DNA of 44,897 bases from an uncultured Pseudomonadota bacterium (GTDB taxonomy: Bacteria > Pseudomonadota > Gammaproteobacteria > Steroidobacterales > Steroidobacteraceae): assembly GCA_937920275.1 (NCBI GenBank), contig CALGVD010000051.1, positions 1-44,897 on the forward strand, in the 5' to 3' direction. The notes beneath the pieces are model-generated. The model was not told the origin of the DNA. It made no database searches and saw nothing but the letters and a program-made list of their open reading frames with translations. Shown piece by piece: positions 1 to 9,046 of this stretch (position 1 is the stretch's first letter; each line of letters opens with the position of its first letter). The translations under genes were made by a program, and so were the position numbers.

Positions 1-22
1 TCCTAGCATGCGGCGTATCCAT
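1..22 (-). CDS. Possible start of the next gene, truncated by the window edge
   Basis: An ATG on the minus strand is preceded by a GAGGG purine run about ten bases upstream. The frame stays open for the seven codons available (M-D-T-P-H-A-R). It begins 39 bases after the stop of the glycosyltransferase gene, so it could be the next member of the same operon. Seven codons are too few for any assignment, and the start itself is a guess. Confidence 0.2.
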
Positions 23-60
23 CGACGCTGCACCCTCGCCAGGCGTGCCCCCCGGACTGA

Positions 61-915
61 TCACCGGCCGATCGCTGGCAAGTGGTCCGCGACGCCCCGC
101 GCGCAGCGCACGCTCCGTGCGGCGATCGTCTCCGCCAAAAGGGATTCATTGAGCGCGCGCCGTCCGCGTGAGGCGGGAGGATGGTGCAGGTGGCAGGCGA
201 TACCGCCCGCGAGCAGCGCTTGTCGATGCACTCCGTGATGCTCGAGCCGTGCACACAATTCTTTGTCTTCAGGGCCCCAGCCCTCGAACCGTTCGTCCCA
301 GCCGTTCACGGCGATGAGATCCTCACGCCAAAACCCTTGGTTGCAGGATTTGACCGCCAGCAGCCCGGTCCCAGCCCGGCGCAACAGCGGCTGCAGCGCC
401 GGTGCATGCCAGAGTGCGAGCCGTCTGATCCCGAAGCGCCCCCGGGCAGTGACGCTCGGGAAGCGCTGCGGTGCTGAGGTGGGATCGGTGAGCAGCCTGC
501 GGCTCGTGCGTTCATCGAGGTTGATCCTGACACCTTGCGTGTAGTGACCGCGACGGGCGCCGCGTCGATGATCCGCGATGAATCCGCGATGCAGCAGCAT
601 GTCGCCGTCGACGAACACGAGGTAGTCGCCGCGTGCAGCGGCGAGCGCGAGGTTTCGCAGGCGAGCGACCCGGAAACCGAGATGCGGTTGACGCAGATGC
701 CGCAACGGCAGCCGCGATGCCTCATAGGCGGCGATCGATGCGGCGGTCGCGTGATCCTCGCCGTCCTCGACGACCAGGATCTCATCCGGTGCAGAGGTCT
801 GTGCGACCACGCAGGCGAGCACGGCGGCTAACGCGTCAGCCCGGGCATGCGTGGTGATGCACAGCGACAGGCGCAGCCGGTGCGCCGGGCGATCTGAAGC
901 CGTCGGGTCGCTCAA
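61..915 (-). CDS. GT2-family glycosyltransferase with galactosyltransferase-type C-terminal domain
   Basis: The encoded protein has 284 residues and reads as an inverting GT-A glycosyltransferase. The N-terminal half has the GT2 pattern: a strand with SLCITTHAR, then EILVVEDG, and the metal/nucleotide-sugar motif FVDGDM standing in for DxD. The C-terminal half has NGWDERFEGWGPEDKELCARL, the acid-rich signature of the Glyco_transf_7C domain that typically carries the catalytic base. There is no membrane segment, so it probably acts on the cytoplasmic face on a lipid- or LPS-linked acceptor; the sugar and acceptor cannot be told. The start chosen is a TTG whose last two bases form the TGA stop of the upstream glutamate dehydrogenase gene (ATTGA overlap), which suggests translational coupling. 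An unrelated role from its operon partners is likely; it looks like a passenger of the operon. Confidence 0.8.
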   Translation of the reverse strand: MSDPTASDRPAHRLRLSLCITTHARADALAAVLACVVAQTSAPDEILVVEDGEDHATAASIAAYEASRLPLRHLRQPHLGFRVARLRNLALAAARGDYLVFVDGDMLLHRGFIADHRRGARRGHYTQGVRINLDERTSRRLLTDPTSAPQRFPSVTARGRFGIRRLALWHAPALQPLLRRAGTGLLAVKSCNQGFWREDLIAVNGWDERFEGWGPEDKELCARLEHHGVHRQALLAGGIACHLHHPPASRGRRALNESLLAETIAARSVRCARGVADHLPAIGR

Positions 916-3900
916 TCCGCCAGCGCCCGCAACGCCTCCACACAGACCGAGAGGGACGCGAAATCCGCGCCACCGCTCGCCTGCACTTCGCGCAGCGTGC
1001 GCTGCCACGCGTCGAGCTGGACGGCACGCGTCGCCGCCCATCGATCCCAGCCTGCCGTCCAGCCTCGGTCGCGCAGGCTGCCGCCCGACAGGGTGTCGTT
1101 CAGCAAGCGGGCGAGGATGCGGACCTGTGAGCTGCGCAGACCGTCGCGGAGGCCGGAGCGGGCCTTCGCGTGCAGCGGACCATCGACCGCCAACGAGTCG
1201 ATACGGGTGGCGAGCAGATCGAGACCGAGCCGCGCCGAAACGCCGAACCACGCCCGGGCAACGGTTTCGAGGGCAGCCGGCCCTGCCGGTCTGCCGCCAT
1301 GGCGCGCGAGTTCGCAGATGTCGAGTGCGGCATCGAGCGCATCGAGGCCTGCGGCCTCTTCGGCGACGGACACCGGGACCCCCGACTCGACATGCCGGTT
1401 CCGGGTGCTGCGCCAGGTCTCGAGCGCGAGGCCATCGAGGACCCGCGGCAGACTACGGCGCAGGCAAGCGACCGGTACGGTGTATTCGGCGACGGCTTCA
1501 GCGACGGCCAAGCGACCGGGTCGCTGGCGCAGCAGCCAGACCGTCGCGTGGCGCAGCAGCCGCGCCGACTCGCCGTGTATGGCGTACTGGGCGGCAGCGG
1601 GCACTTTGTTGTCGAGCGCCTCGACCGATCCCCACAGTGCGCGGGCCTCGAATGCGTCGCGGGCGATACCCCAGGCGCGTGCCACATCGGCGGCGCTGGC
1701 GCCGGTGTCCGAGCAGACCCGGCCGACGAAGGTCGGACCCATGCGGTTGACCAGACTGTTGGTGACCGCCGTCGCCACGATCTCCCGGCGCAAGCGGTGA
1801 CGACGGATGTCCGGCGTGAAACGGGTGCGCACAGCCGTCGGAAAATAGCGCATCAATTCTTTGGCAAAGCCTTTGTCCTCCGGCAGATCCGAGGCCAACA
1901 GCTGCCGGGTCAGCCAGATCTTGGAGTACGACAGCAGCACGGCCAGTTCCGGCCGGGTGAGCGCTTGTCCTTGCTTGCGGCGTTGCATGAGCGCTTCGTC
2001 ATCGGGCAGGTGCTCGACGGTACGGTTCAGCTCACCGCTGCGTTCGAGAGCGCCGATGAGGCCCTGGAGCTCCGGCAGACGGCCATGCACATGCAGCTCC
2101 AGCGTGGAGAGCGCCTGGCTTTGCAGGTAGTTGTTGCGCAGCACCAGCGCGGCGACTTCGTCGGTGAGCCGCGCGAACAGCCGGTCGCGATCGGTACGGC
2201 GCAGGCGACCGCGCGCCTCGACGGCATTCGTCAGGATCTTCAGGTTGACCTCGACATCCGAGGTGTTGACACCTGCCGAGTTGTCGATGAAGTCGGTGTT
2301 GATGCGCCCGCCTGTGAGCGCGAACTCGACCCGGCCACGCTGGGTGAAACCGAGGTTGCCACCTTCGCCGACCACCTTGGCGCGCAGTTCGGACCCGTCG
2401 ATGCGGACCGCATCGTTGGTCCGATCGCCGGCTGCCGCGTGGGATTCGCTCGAGGCCTTCACATAGGTGCCGATACCGCCGTTCCAGAGCAGATCGACCG
2501 GCATGCGCAGGATCGCACGGATGATCTCGTTCGGCGTCGCGGCTGCGGTCTCGATGCCGAGCAGCGCGCGTGCTTCCGCCGGGAGCGGGATCGACTTGGC
2601 GCTGCGCTCGAACACGCCGCCGCCGCGCGACAGTACCCGCTTGTCGTAGTCGCTCCAGCCCGAGCGCGGCAGCGCGAAGAGCCGTGCACGCTCGGCGAAC
2701 GAGCGCGCCGGATCCGGGGCGGGATCGATGAACACATGTTGATGGTTGAACGCTGCGACCAAGCGGATCTCGCGTGAAAGCAGCATGCCGTTGCCGAACA
2801 CATCGCCCGACATGTCGCCGATACCGGCGACGGTGAACGCCTGCGACTGCGTGTCCACACCGATCTCCCGGAAGTGGCGCTTGACGCATTCCCAGCCGCC
2901 ACGCGCAGTGATACCCATCTTCTTGTGGTCGTAGCCTGCCGAGCCGCCGGATGCGAACGCGTCACCGAGCCAGAAACCGCGCGCCACCGAGATGCCGTTG
3001 GCGATGTCCGAGAAGGTCGCCGTACCCTTGTCGGCGGCGACCACGAGGTACGGATCGTCGCCATCGAGTCGGCGGACGGCAGCGGGCGGGACGATGCGCT
3101 TGCCCCGGATGTCGTCGGTGATGTCGAGCAGGGCGCCGATGTAGATGCGGTATGCGGCTATGCCCTCGGCCTGGATCACATCCCGCGAGCCGCCGGTGGG
3201 CAACCGGCGCGGCACGAAACCGCCCTTGGCACCGACCGGCACGATCAGTGTGTTCTTGACGTTCTGGGCCTTCATCAGGCCGAGGACCTCGGTGCGGAAG
3301 TCTTCCCGCCGGTCGGACCAACGAAGTCCGCCACGCGCCACTTCGCCCATCCGCAGGTGCACGCCTTCGACGCGCGGTCCGAGCACGTAGATCTCGCGGT
3401 ACGGTCGCGGCAGCGGCAGACCGGCCACTGCATGCGGGTCGATCTTCAGGGCGAGAGCGGCACGGCGCCCACCTGTCGCATCGCGTTGGAAGAAGTTGGT
3501 CCGCAGCGTGGCGAGGATGACACCGAGGAAGGCACGCAGGATCCGGTCTTCATCGGCGTGCGAGACCGCTTCGAGCCGCTGCTGCAGACGCTCGACGAGC
3601 CGTGTGGCGGCGCGCGACGCTGCGCGCTCTGCCGCAGCGCCCGACACCGGCGACAGACGCAGCATGAAGAGCCGCCAAAGATCCGTGGCGAGGGCGGGAT
3701 GGGCGGCGAGGGTGCGCGCCATGTAGACGAGGCTGAAGGGGATACCGGTCTGCAGCAGCCAACGACAGCAGGCACGCAGCACGCTCGTCTCGTGGCCATC
3801 GAGCGCGGTCAGCAGGACCAGACGGTTGAAAGGGTCATCGTCGAGATCGCCGGCGCGCACCGCGCGCACCGCGGCGAGGAACCGCTCGCCGGCGCGCAGT

Positions 3901-5765
3901 GGGTCGGTGGCGGCAGGCGCTTCGCGCAACTCCAACTCGAAGTCCTGAAGTGCGACATCGTCGGCGCCGGGTGACGACGGACCGGAGAGGGGTTCGATCC
4001 GCCAGGGCCGCTCGGCGAGCATGCGTAGGCCGAAATTTTCGAGCACCGGCAGCAGCTCCGCGATCGGGGCGGGGCCGCCGCAGCGCGCGACACGCAGGTG
4101 CACCCGGCTACGCGGGGCGCCGACCGGACGCCAGAGACGCAACTGCGGGTGAGCAGGATCGAGCGCGAGCGCCTCCAGCGCGGACACATCGGCCAATGCC
4201 TCGGTCGGGGCGACCTCGCTCTCGTAGGAGGCAGGGAAGCGGGTACCGTGACGCAACAGCAGCCGCGCCGCCTGTTCGGCTGGCAAGGTCGCATAGAGCG
4301 CATCTCGCAGACCGTCCTGCCAGGTGGCGGCGGCGGCCTCGATCTCGCGTCCGAGCGCTGCCTCATCGACCGGTGTGCCCAGCGACGCCTTGCCGCCGCG
4401 GATCGTCACATGCAAGCGCGCGTGGTGCGAGACCGCGATCTGTACCTGCGACTCGAGGTCGTCCCCTCCGCAACGCGTGAGCAGCGACCGCTCGATACGC
4501 AGCCGGACCTCGGTGGTGTAGCGGTCGCGGGGCACGAACACCATGCAAGACCAGAACCCGCCGGCATCGTCGTGGCGCATGAGTAGGCGGGTCGTGCGTC
4601 GCTCGTAAAGGTTGACCGCGCCACGGACGAAGTCCACGAGTTCGGCCACGCTCGCTTGGAAGAGTTCGTCGCGCGGCCAGGTCTCGAGCACTGCGAGCAC
4701 GGCCTTGCCGTCGTGGCTCGTCGGGTCCAGCCCGAACGCTGCGATGACCTCGTCCACCTTACGCCGCACCAAGGGGATCTCTGCGGGTGCAGCGAAATAA
4801 GCGGTCGCCGTCCATAGGCCGAGGAAGCGGTGCTCACCCACCACTCGGCCGCGCCCATCGTGCTCACGGACGGAGATCTGGTCGAGATGTCCGGGGCGAT
4901 GCACCGTGGAGCGGCGGTGCGATTTGGTGATGTGCAAGGGTCCATCATGGGTGGCTGAGGCGGTGTCGTCGGCGCCTGCTTCGCGGAGGATCCCGAGGCC
5001 GCTGCGGGTGACGCGGCGCATCCGGCCTTGCCGCAGCCGCAGATGCTCGTAGCCCTGGAAGACGAAGTGTGCGCCGTACATCCAGTCGAGCAATGCGACC
5101 GATTCCTCGCGGACGCTGACGCTGCCGGCTCGGCGACCGCCTTGTCCGGCTTTGATGGGCGCAGCGAGGGCGCGTGCGGCGTTGCGCATGCGCTCGCGCA
5201 TCGGCAGCCAATCCTCGACGGCCGCTTGGACATCCGCCAATCCGGCGTGCAACAGCGTCACGAGCGCCGCGCGGACCTCCGCATCGAACAGCGGGTCGAT
5301 CTCGTGCAGTTGCCAGGATTCTTTGCCGGTGGCGGGTGCCGCATCGGCGCCTACCGCGCTCTGCAATCGTCCCTGGCGGTCGCGCTCGACCTGCATCACC
5401 GGATGGATGAGCGTGTGCACGCCCACGCCGGCGCGAGCGAAGGCGAGACCGATCGAATCGACGAGAAAAGGCCGGTCGTCGGTGACGATCAGCACTTGGC
5501 TCACGGGGCGCTTGCCAGCGGGGGCGGGCTGCGGCGCCAGCACCTCGATGAGCGTCTCGCCGTGACGACGACGGTCCGCCAGCGCGACATGTCGGACTGC
5601 GAGCGCGAGCGCCTCGAGCGGGGGTCGCGCTGCCAGGTCCTCTTCGCCGACGCCGATGAAGTAGCCGCGCAGCAGCGCGGCGCGCGGTGCACCTCGCTTG
5701 CCACGCGCTGCGGCGACGATCCGGTCGATCAGTGAGAGGCGTCGGCGTGGGATCGAAGTCCGCAT
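912..5765 (-). CDS. gdhB: NAD-specific glutamate dehydrogenase, large 180-kDa class
   Basis: The protein has 1,617 residues, the length of the large bacterial NAD-dependent glutamate dehydrogenase class (L_180). It oxidatively deaminates glutamate to 2-oxoglutarate and ammonium, the usual catabolic direction for this class. A long N-terminal regulatory region (about residues 1-700) precedes the catalytic core. The core is recognisable by RGGLRWSDRREDFRTE, then KAQNVKNTLIVPVGAKGGF near residue 843, with the lysines expected for substrate binding. NNYLQSQALS and VNRMGPTF follow in the C-terminal part. It sits ten bases downstream of a MarR regulator gene and behind tyrosine-catabolic genes, which release glutamate nitrogen by transamination; a joint role in amino-acid use is an inference. 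The ATG start gives the class-typical beginning. Confidence 0.95.
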   Translation of the reverse strand: MRTSIPRRRLSLIDRIVAAARGKRGAPRAALLRGYFIGVGEEDLAARPPLEALALAVRHVALADRRRHGETLIEVLAPQPAPAGKRPVSQVLIVTDDRPFLVDSIGLAFARAGVGVHTLIHPVMQVERDRQGRLQSAVGADAAPATGKESWQLHEIDPLFDAEVRAALVTLLHAGLADVQAAVEDWLPMRERMRNAARALAAPIKAGQGGRRAGSVSVREESVALLDWMYGAHFVFQGYEHLRLRQGRMRRVTRSGLGILREAGADDTASATHDGPLHITKSHRRSTVHRPGHLDQISVREHDGRGRVVGEHRFLGLWTATAYFAAPAEIPLVRRKVDEVIAAFGLDPTSHDGKAVLAVLETWPRDELFQASVAELVDFVRGAVNLYERRTTRLLMRHDDAGGFWSCMVFVPRDRYTTEVRLRIERSLLTRCGGDDLESQVQIAVSHHARLHVTIRGGKASLGTPVDEAALGREIEAAAATWQDGLRDALYATLPAEQAARLLLRHGTRFPASYESEVAPTEALADVSALEALALDPAHPQLRLWRPVGAPRSRVHLRVARCGGPAPIAELLPVLENFGLRMLAERPWRIEPLSGPSSPGADDVALQDFELELREAPAATDPLRAGERFLAAVRAVRAGDLDDDPFNRLVLLTALDGHETSVLRACCRWLLQTGIPFSLVYMARTLAAHPALATDLWRLFMLRLSPVSGAAAERAASRAATRLVERLQQRLEAVSHADEDRILRAFLGVILATLRTNFFQRDATGGRRAALALKIDPHAVAGLPLPRPYREIYVLGPRVEGVHLRMGEVARGGLRWSDRREDFRTEVLGLMKAQNVKNTLIVPVGAKGGFVPRRLPTGGSRDVIQAEGIAAYRIYIGALLDITDDIRGKRIVPPAAVRRLDGDDPYLVVAADKGTATFSDIANGISVARGFWLGDAFASGGSAGYDHKKMGITARGGWECVKRHFREIGVDTQSQAFTVAGIGDMSGDVFGNGMLLSREIRLVAAFNHQHVFIDPAPDPARSFAERARLFALPRSGWSDYDKRVLSRGGGVFERSAKSIPLPAEARALLGIETAAATPNEIIRAILRMPVDLLWNGGIGTYVKASSESHAAAGDRTNDAVRIDGSELRAKVVGEGGNLGFTQRGRVEFALTGGRINTDFIDNSAGVNTSDVEVNLKILTNAVEARGRLRRTDRDRLFARLTDEVAALVLRNNYLQSQALSTLELHVHGRLPELQGLIGALERSGELNRTVEHLPDDEALMQRRKQGQALTRPELAVLLSYSKIWLTRQLLASDLPEDKGFAKELMRYFPTAVRTRFTPDIRRHRLRREIVATAVTNSLVNRMGPTFVGRVCSDTGASAADVARAWGIARDAFEARALWGSVEALDNKVPAAAQYAIHGESARLLRHATVWLLRQRPGRLAVAEAVAEYTVPVACLRRSLPRVLDGLALETWRSTRNRHVESGVPVSVAEEAAGLDALDAALDICELARHGGRPAGPAALETVARAWFGVSARLGLDLLATRIDSLAVDGPLHAKARSGLRDGLRSSQVRILARLLNDTLSGGSLRDRGWTAGWDRWAATRAVQLDAWQRTLREVQASGGADFASLSVCVEALRALAD

Positions 5766-5774
5766 CAGGATTCC

Positions 5775-6284
5775 TCAGTTCGTTCTGTCGTCGATGATAC
5801 GCGAGGACGGGGACGCCTCTTCGGGTCCTGCAACCGCAGGCGACAATTCCTTGAGCAACAGATCAAGGATGCGATCGAGCGCCCGCCGATCTGCAGGGGG
5901 CAGTGCGGATGACAGTCGACGCTCGAAGCGGCGCGCGAGCGGCACGACCTCGGCGTAGACCGCTTGGCCTGCGGCGGACAGCGCGAGCCGTGAACGGCGG
6001 CCGTCTGCGGCGTCCGGGCGCCGATCGATCCGACCGTCGCGGTGCAGCGTGGCCACCGCCCGGCTGACCGCGACCTCGTCCATGGCCGTGCGCTCGGCCA
6101 CTTCGACCGCCGAGATCCCAGGCTCATTCGCGAGCACTGCGATCACCCGCCATTGCGGGATGCTCAGGCCGAAGCGTTGAGAGTACTGCCCGGCGAGCGT
6201 GCTGCTCGCGCGGTTGGCGAGCACCGAGAGGCGGTACGGCAGGAAACGGGCGAGCAGCAAAGGTCCGCCATCCTGCTCATCCAT
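5775..6284 (-). CDS. MarR-family transcriptional regulator
   Basis: The 169-residue protein has the MarR winged-helix layout. An N-terminal dimerisation helix (LLARFLPYRLSVLANRAS) is followed by FGLSIPQWRVIAVL, the recognition region TAMDEVAVSRAVATL and a wing with DGRRSRLALSAAG. The ATG at 6284 was chosen because it gives the usual short N-terminus; it overlaps the end of the fumarylacetoacetate-hydrolase gene by eight bases. It therefore lies inside the catabolic operon, and auto-control of that operon by an aromatic-acid ligand is the natural hypothesis. The sequence does not show the ligand. The C-terminal 20 residues are disordered-looking and not part of the fold. Confidence 0.85.
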   Translation of the reverse strand: MDEQDGGPLLLARFLPYRLSVLANRASSTLAGQYSQRFGLSIPQWRVIAVLANEPGISAVEVAERTAMDEVAVSRAVATLHRDGRIDRRPDAADGRRSRLALSAAGQAVYAEVVPLARRFERRLSSALPPADRRALDRILDLLLKELSPAVAGPEEASPSSRIIDDRTN

Positions 6285-7281
6285 GTGGGACGACTTCCTG
6301 ATCGATCGACCCGAAGATGGAGCGCCCGCTCGCATCGCGCATGGCGATCTGCACGCGGTCACCGGCCTTCAGGAACGGCGTGCGGGGCGCGCCGTCGCGC
6401 AGCGTCTCCACCGTGCGTTGCTCGGCGATGCAGGAATATCCGGCGCCGCCGTCTGCGACCGGTTTGCCAGGACCGCCTCCGGCATCTCGGTTCGACACGG
6501 TCCCCGAGCCGATGATGCTGCCTGCGCCTAGCGCACGGGTCTTCGCGGCGTGCGCGATCAGCTCCGGGAAGCTGAAAGTCATGTCGACACCGGCATCGGC
6601 GCGGCCGAAGGGTTGTCCGTTGATCCAGACCTCGAGCGGTCGGTGCAGCCGCGCGCCGTCCCAAGCCGTCCCGAGTTCGTCGGGCGTGACAGCCACCGGT
6701 GAGAACGCGGAAGAGGGCTTGGACTGCAGGAAGCCGAAGCCCTTGGCGAGCTCACCAGGGATCAGGTTGCGCAACGACACATCGTTCACCAGCATCACGA
6801 GTCGGATTCGTTGTGCGGCGTCCGCGGGCGACGCACCGAGCGCCACATCATCGGTCACCACCGCGACCTCAGCCTCGAGATCGAGGCCCCATTGCGGGTC
6901 CCGCAACGGGATCCCGGCGTGCGGGGCGAGGAAGGAATCGGAGCCGCCTTGGTACATGAGCGGATCCGTCCAGAACGAGGGCGGCAGCTCCGCGCCACGT
7001 GCTCGGCGCACGAGCTCCACATGGTTGACATAGGCCGAGCCGTCCACCCATTGGTGGGCTCTGGGCAGCGGCGAGACGCAGTCCGCGGGGCGGAAGGGCT
7101 CGCCCTCACCTGCGTCGAGTCGGTTGCCGAGGGCGCTCAAAAGGGGCGCGACGACAGACCAGTCATCGAGCGCGGCTTGCAAGGTCGGTGCCGCATTCGC
7201 CGCCGAGAGCATCCGTTCGAGGTCGCGCGACACGACGACGAGCCGTCCGTCACGACCGCCTGCCAGGCTCGCCAACTTCAT
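6277..7281 (-). CDS. Fumarylacetoacetate hydrolase family protein (probable fumarylacetoacetase)
   Basis: The 334-residue protein starts [12 protein letters not shown], the usual opening of the short bacterial fumarylacetoacetase type. The FAH fold core is visible: acidic metal-site stretch WGLDLEAEVAVVTDD (about residues 131-145), LVNDVSLRN, and the late GSGTVSNRDAGG and GDRVQIAM elements. In tyrosine breakdown this family hydrolyses fumarylacetoacetate to fumarate and acetoacetate. Its place two genes behind hppD supports that job, although the family also hydrolyses other acylpyruvates. Its ATG overlaps the stop of the VOC gene (ATGA), so translation is probably coupled. Family certain; exact substrate inferred from context. 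Confidence 0.88.
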   Translation of the reverse strand: MKLASLAGGRDGRLVVVSRDLERMLSAANAAPTLQAALDDWSVVAPLLSALGNRLDAGEGEPFRPADCVSPLPRAHQWVDGSAYVNHVELVRRARGAELPPSFWTDPLMYQGGSDSFLAPHAGIPLRDPQWGLDLEAEVAVVTDDVALGASPADAAQRIRLVMLVNDVSLRNLIPGELAKGFGFLQSKPSSAFSPVAVTPDELGTAWDGARLHRPLEVWINGQPFGRADAGVDMTFSFPELIAHAAKTRALGAGSIIGSGTVSNRDAGGGPGKPVADGGAGYSCIAEQRTVETLRDGAPRTPFLKAGDRVQIAMRDASGRSIFGSIDQEVVPHG

Positions 7282-7856
7282 GACGCAGGCCCGCCGCGAT
7301 CGGTGTCGTTCGCGAGCGGTTCCGGCGATGCAGCGCCGTGCAGGAATGCGGTGTGACGCGGTGCGCGTTTGGTGCGGCTCCACTCCTCCAACATCGCCGG
7401 CGCGACTTCGCGGGCGCGGCGTGTCATCTCCGGGGTTGCGGTGTCGACGGTGAGCTCCAGGCGGTGACCGTTGGGATCGAAGAAATAGATCGAACGGAAA
7501 AGACCATGATCGGTGGGCCCGACCACATCGATCCCGTGCGCGAGCAGGCGCCGCCGGGTCTCCTCCAGCACGGTGAGGTTTTCGACCGAGAAAGCGATGT
7601 GTTGCACCCAAGCCGGGGTGTTCGGGTCACGGCCCATCGGCTCGCGCGTCGGCAACTCGAAGAACGCGAGCACATTGCCGCCGCCGGCGTCGAGGAACAC
7701 GTGCATATAGGGGTCGGGCTCTTGCGTCGACGGCACGAAGTCCTCGGCGAAGGCGATGGTGAAGTCCATGCCGAGCACCTCACGGTAGAACTCGACGGTC
7801 TCCGCAGCATCGCGGCAGCGGTAGGCGACATGGTGGATCTTGCGGATGAGGCTCAC
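7278..7856 (-). CDS. VOC (glyoxalase/dioxygenase superfamily) protein in the tyrosine-catabolic operon
   Basis: The 192-residue protein is made of two beta-alpha-beta-beta-beta modules of the vicinal-oxygen-chelate fold. Counting from the GTG start, the metal-ligand positions look intact: His9 (IHHVAY), Glu67 (AFFELP), His86 (VQHIAF) and Glu134 (HRLELT). That is the H-E-H-E set of glyoxalase-type enzymes. The start is a GTG overlapping the hppD stop (GTGA). It occupies the place where homogentisate 1,2-dioxygenase often lies between hppD and the fumarylacetoacetase gene. The protein is not HmgA, which belongs to the cupin superfamily. It may be an accessory enzyme of aromatic catabolism; its substrate is unknown. 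Confidence 0.85.
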   Translation of the reverse strand: MSLIRKIHHVAYRCRDAAETVEFYREVLGMDFTIAFAEDFVPSTQEPDPYMHVFLDAGGGNVLAFFELPTREPMGRDPNTPAWVQHIAFSVENLTVLEETRRRLLAHGIDVVGPTDHGLFRSIYFFDPNGHRLELTVDTATPEMTRRAREVAPAMLEEWSRTKRAPRHTAFLHGAASPEPLANDTDRGGPAS

Positions 7857-8968
7857 GGCTTGAGCGCTCCGCGGCGGATCTGGTCGCGTTCCAGCGACTC
7901 GAAGAGCGCCTTGAAGTTGCCCTCGCCGAAGCCTTCGTCGCCGGCTCGCTGGATGAACTCGAAGAACACCGGGCCGAGCAGGCACTCCGAGAAGATCTGC
8001 AACAACACCCTGCGTTCGCCGTGGGTGGTGCCATCGAGCAGGATGCCGCGCTGCTGCAGCGCTTGGCTGGGCAGTCCGTGGCCCGGCAGCCGTTCCTCGA
8101 GCATCTCGTAATAGGTCTCGGGCGGTGCCGACATCAGCGGCACGCCCCTCGCGCGCAGCGCATCCACGGTGGCGCAGAGATCATCGGTGGCGAGCGCGAT
8201 GTGCTGGATGCCCTCGCCGTTGAAGCGCAGCAGATATTCGTCGATCTGACCACCGCCCTGACCCCCTTCCTCGTTGAGCGGGATGCGGATCTTGTCGTCC
8301 GGTGCGGTCATGGCGCGTGATTGCAACCCGGTCCGCGCGCCTTGGATGTCGAAGTGGCGGATCTCGCGGAAGTTGAACAGACGCTCGTAGAAGGAGGCCC
8401 AGTGCGCCATCCGACCGCGATAGACATTGTGGGTGAGATGGTCGATGTGCGTCAGGCCGACGCCCCGCGGTGCACGCGACGCACCGGGCAACCATTTGAA
8501 GTCGATGTCGTAGATGCTCGCCCCTTCGGCGTACCGGTCAATGAAATAGAGCGCCGCGCCGCCGATCGCACGGATCGCCGGCAGGCGCAGTTCCATCGGG
8601 CCGGTCGGCAGGTCGATCGGTTGGGCACCGAGTTCGAGCGCACGCGCATAGGCATGCTGGGCATCGGCGACACGGAACGCCATGCCGCAAGCCCCCGGGC
8701 CGTGCTCCTCGGCGAAGAAGCCGGCTTGACTGTGCGGTTCGCGGTTGACGATGAAGTTGATGCCGCCTTGCCGATAGAGCGCCACATCCTTCGAGCGGTG
8801 CTTGGCCACGAGTTCGAAGCCGAACTGCAGGAAGAGTGTCTCGAGCGGTCCGCTGTCCGGCCCCGCGAATTCGACGAACTCGAAGCCGTCGAGCCCCATC
8901 GGGTTCTGCGGCGAAGCGGTGGCGGTGGCGGTGGCGGTGTCGGCGGGGGTGGGGCGTGGCGTGCTCAT
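7853..8968 (-). CDS. hppD: 4-hydroxyphenylpyruvate dioxygenase
   Basis: The enzyme converts 4-hydroxyphenylpyruvate and O2 to homogentisate and CO2 in tyrosine catabolism. The 371-residue protein has the two VOC domains of the family. The iron ligands are visible as His177 (IDHLTHNV), His256 (GIQHIAL) and Glu337 (FFEFIQR), with spacings of 79 and 81 residues, close to the known bacterial enzymes. The C-terminal [19 protein letters not shown] is a typical family ending. The N-terminus carries a Thr-Ala repeat (residues 11-18) encoded by a GCGGTG hexamer array. It is the first gene of the minus-strand operon. The ATG lies about seven bases from a good -10 box and has no Shine-Dalgarno, suggesting a leaderless message. 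Confidence 0.96.
   Translation of the reverse strand: MSTPRPTPADTATATATASPQNPMGLDGFEFVEFAGPDSGPLETLFLQFGFELVAKHRSKDVALYRQGGINFIVNREPHSQAGFFAEEHGPGACGMAFRVADAQHAYARALELGAQPIDLPTGPMELRLPAIRAIGGAALYFIDRYAEGASIYDIDFKWLPGASRAPRGVGLTHIDHLTHNVYRGRMAHWASFYERLFNFREIRHFDIQGARTGLQSRAMTAPDDKIRIPLNEEGGQGGGQIDEYLLRFNGEGIQHIALATDDLCATVDALRARGVPLMSAPPETYYEMLEERLPGHGLPSQALQQRGILLDGTTHGERRVLLQIFSECLLGPVFFEFIQRAGDEGFGEGNFKALFESLERDQIRRGALKP
8916..8939. repeat. hppD: GCGGTG hexamer array within hppD
   Basis: Four perfect tandem copies of GCGGTG lie in the 5' end of hppD and encode alternating Thr and Ala on the minus strand. Slippage by whole hexamers would keep the frame, so it would only change the length of the flexible N-terminus. 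Confidence 0.9.
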
Positions 8969-8974
8969 GCCCGC

Positions 8975-8994
8975 AGTATAGTTTCAGATGAAAC
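8975..8994 (-). promoter_or_regulatory. hppD promoter -10 with palindromic operator
   Basis: On the minus strand a TATACT box (8980-8975) lies directly downstream of a perfect 6+6 inverted repeat GTTTCA-TC-TGAAAC (8994-8981). The predicted start of transcription falls at or within a base or two of the hppD ATG. No convincing -35 is present, so an activator or an extended contact may be needed. The palindrome touches the -10 and is a good repressor site; the MarR protein encoded downstream is a candidate binder. Confidence 0.55.
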
Positions 8995-9046
8995 CAATCG
9001 GCCAGTGAATAAAGGGCGGCGGTGACCGGGTTTTGACGTTGTCGGG

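Noticed and set aside
3-254. An 83-codon minus-strand frame at the left edge
   Set aside because: It is the shifted shadow of the end of the glycosyltransferase gene, with cysteine- and arginine-rich random composition.
1170-2777. A 535-codon plus-strand frame opposite the glutamate dehydrogenase gene
   Set aside because: Antisense to a conserved catalytic core, with no domain of its own.
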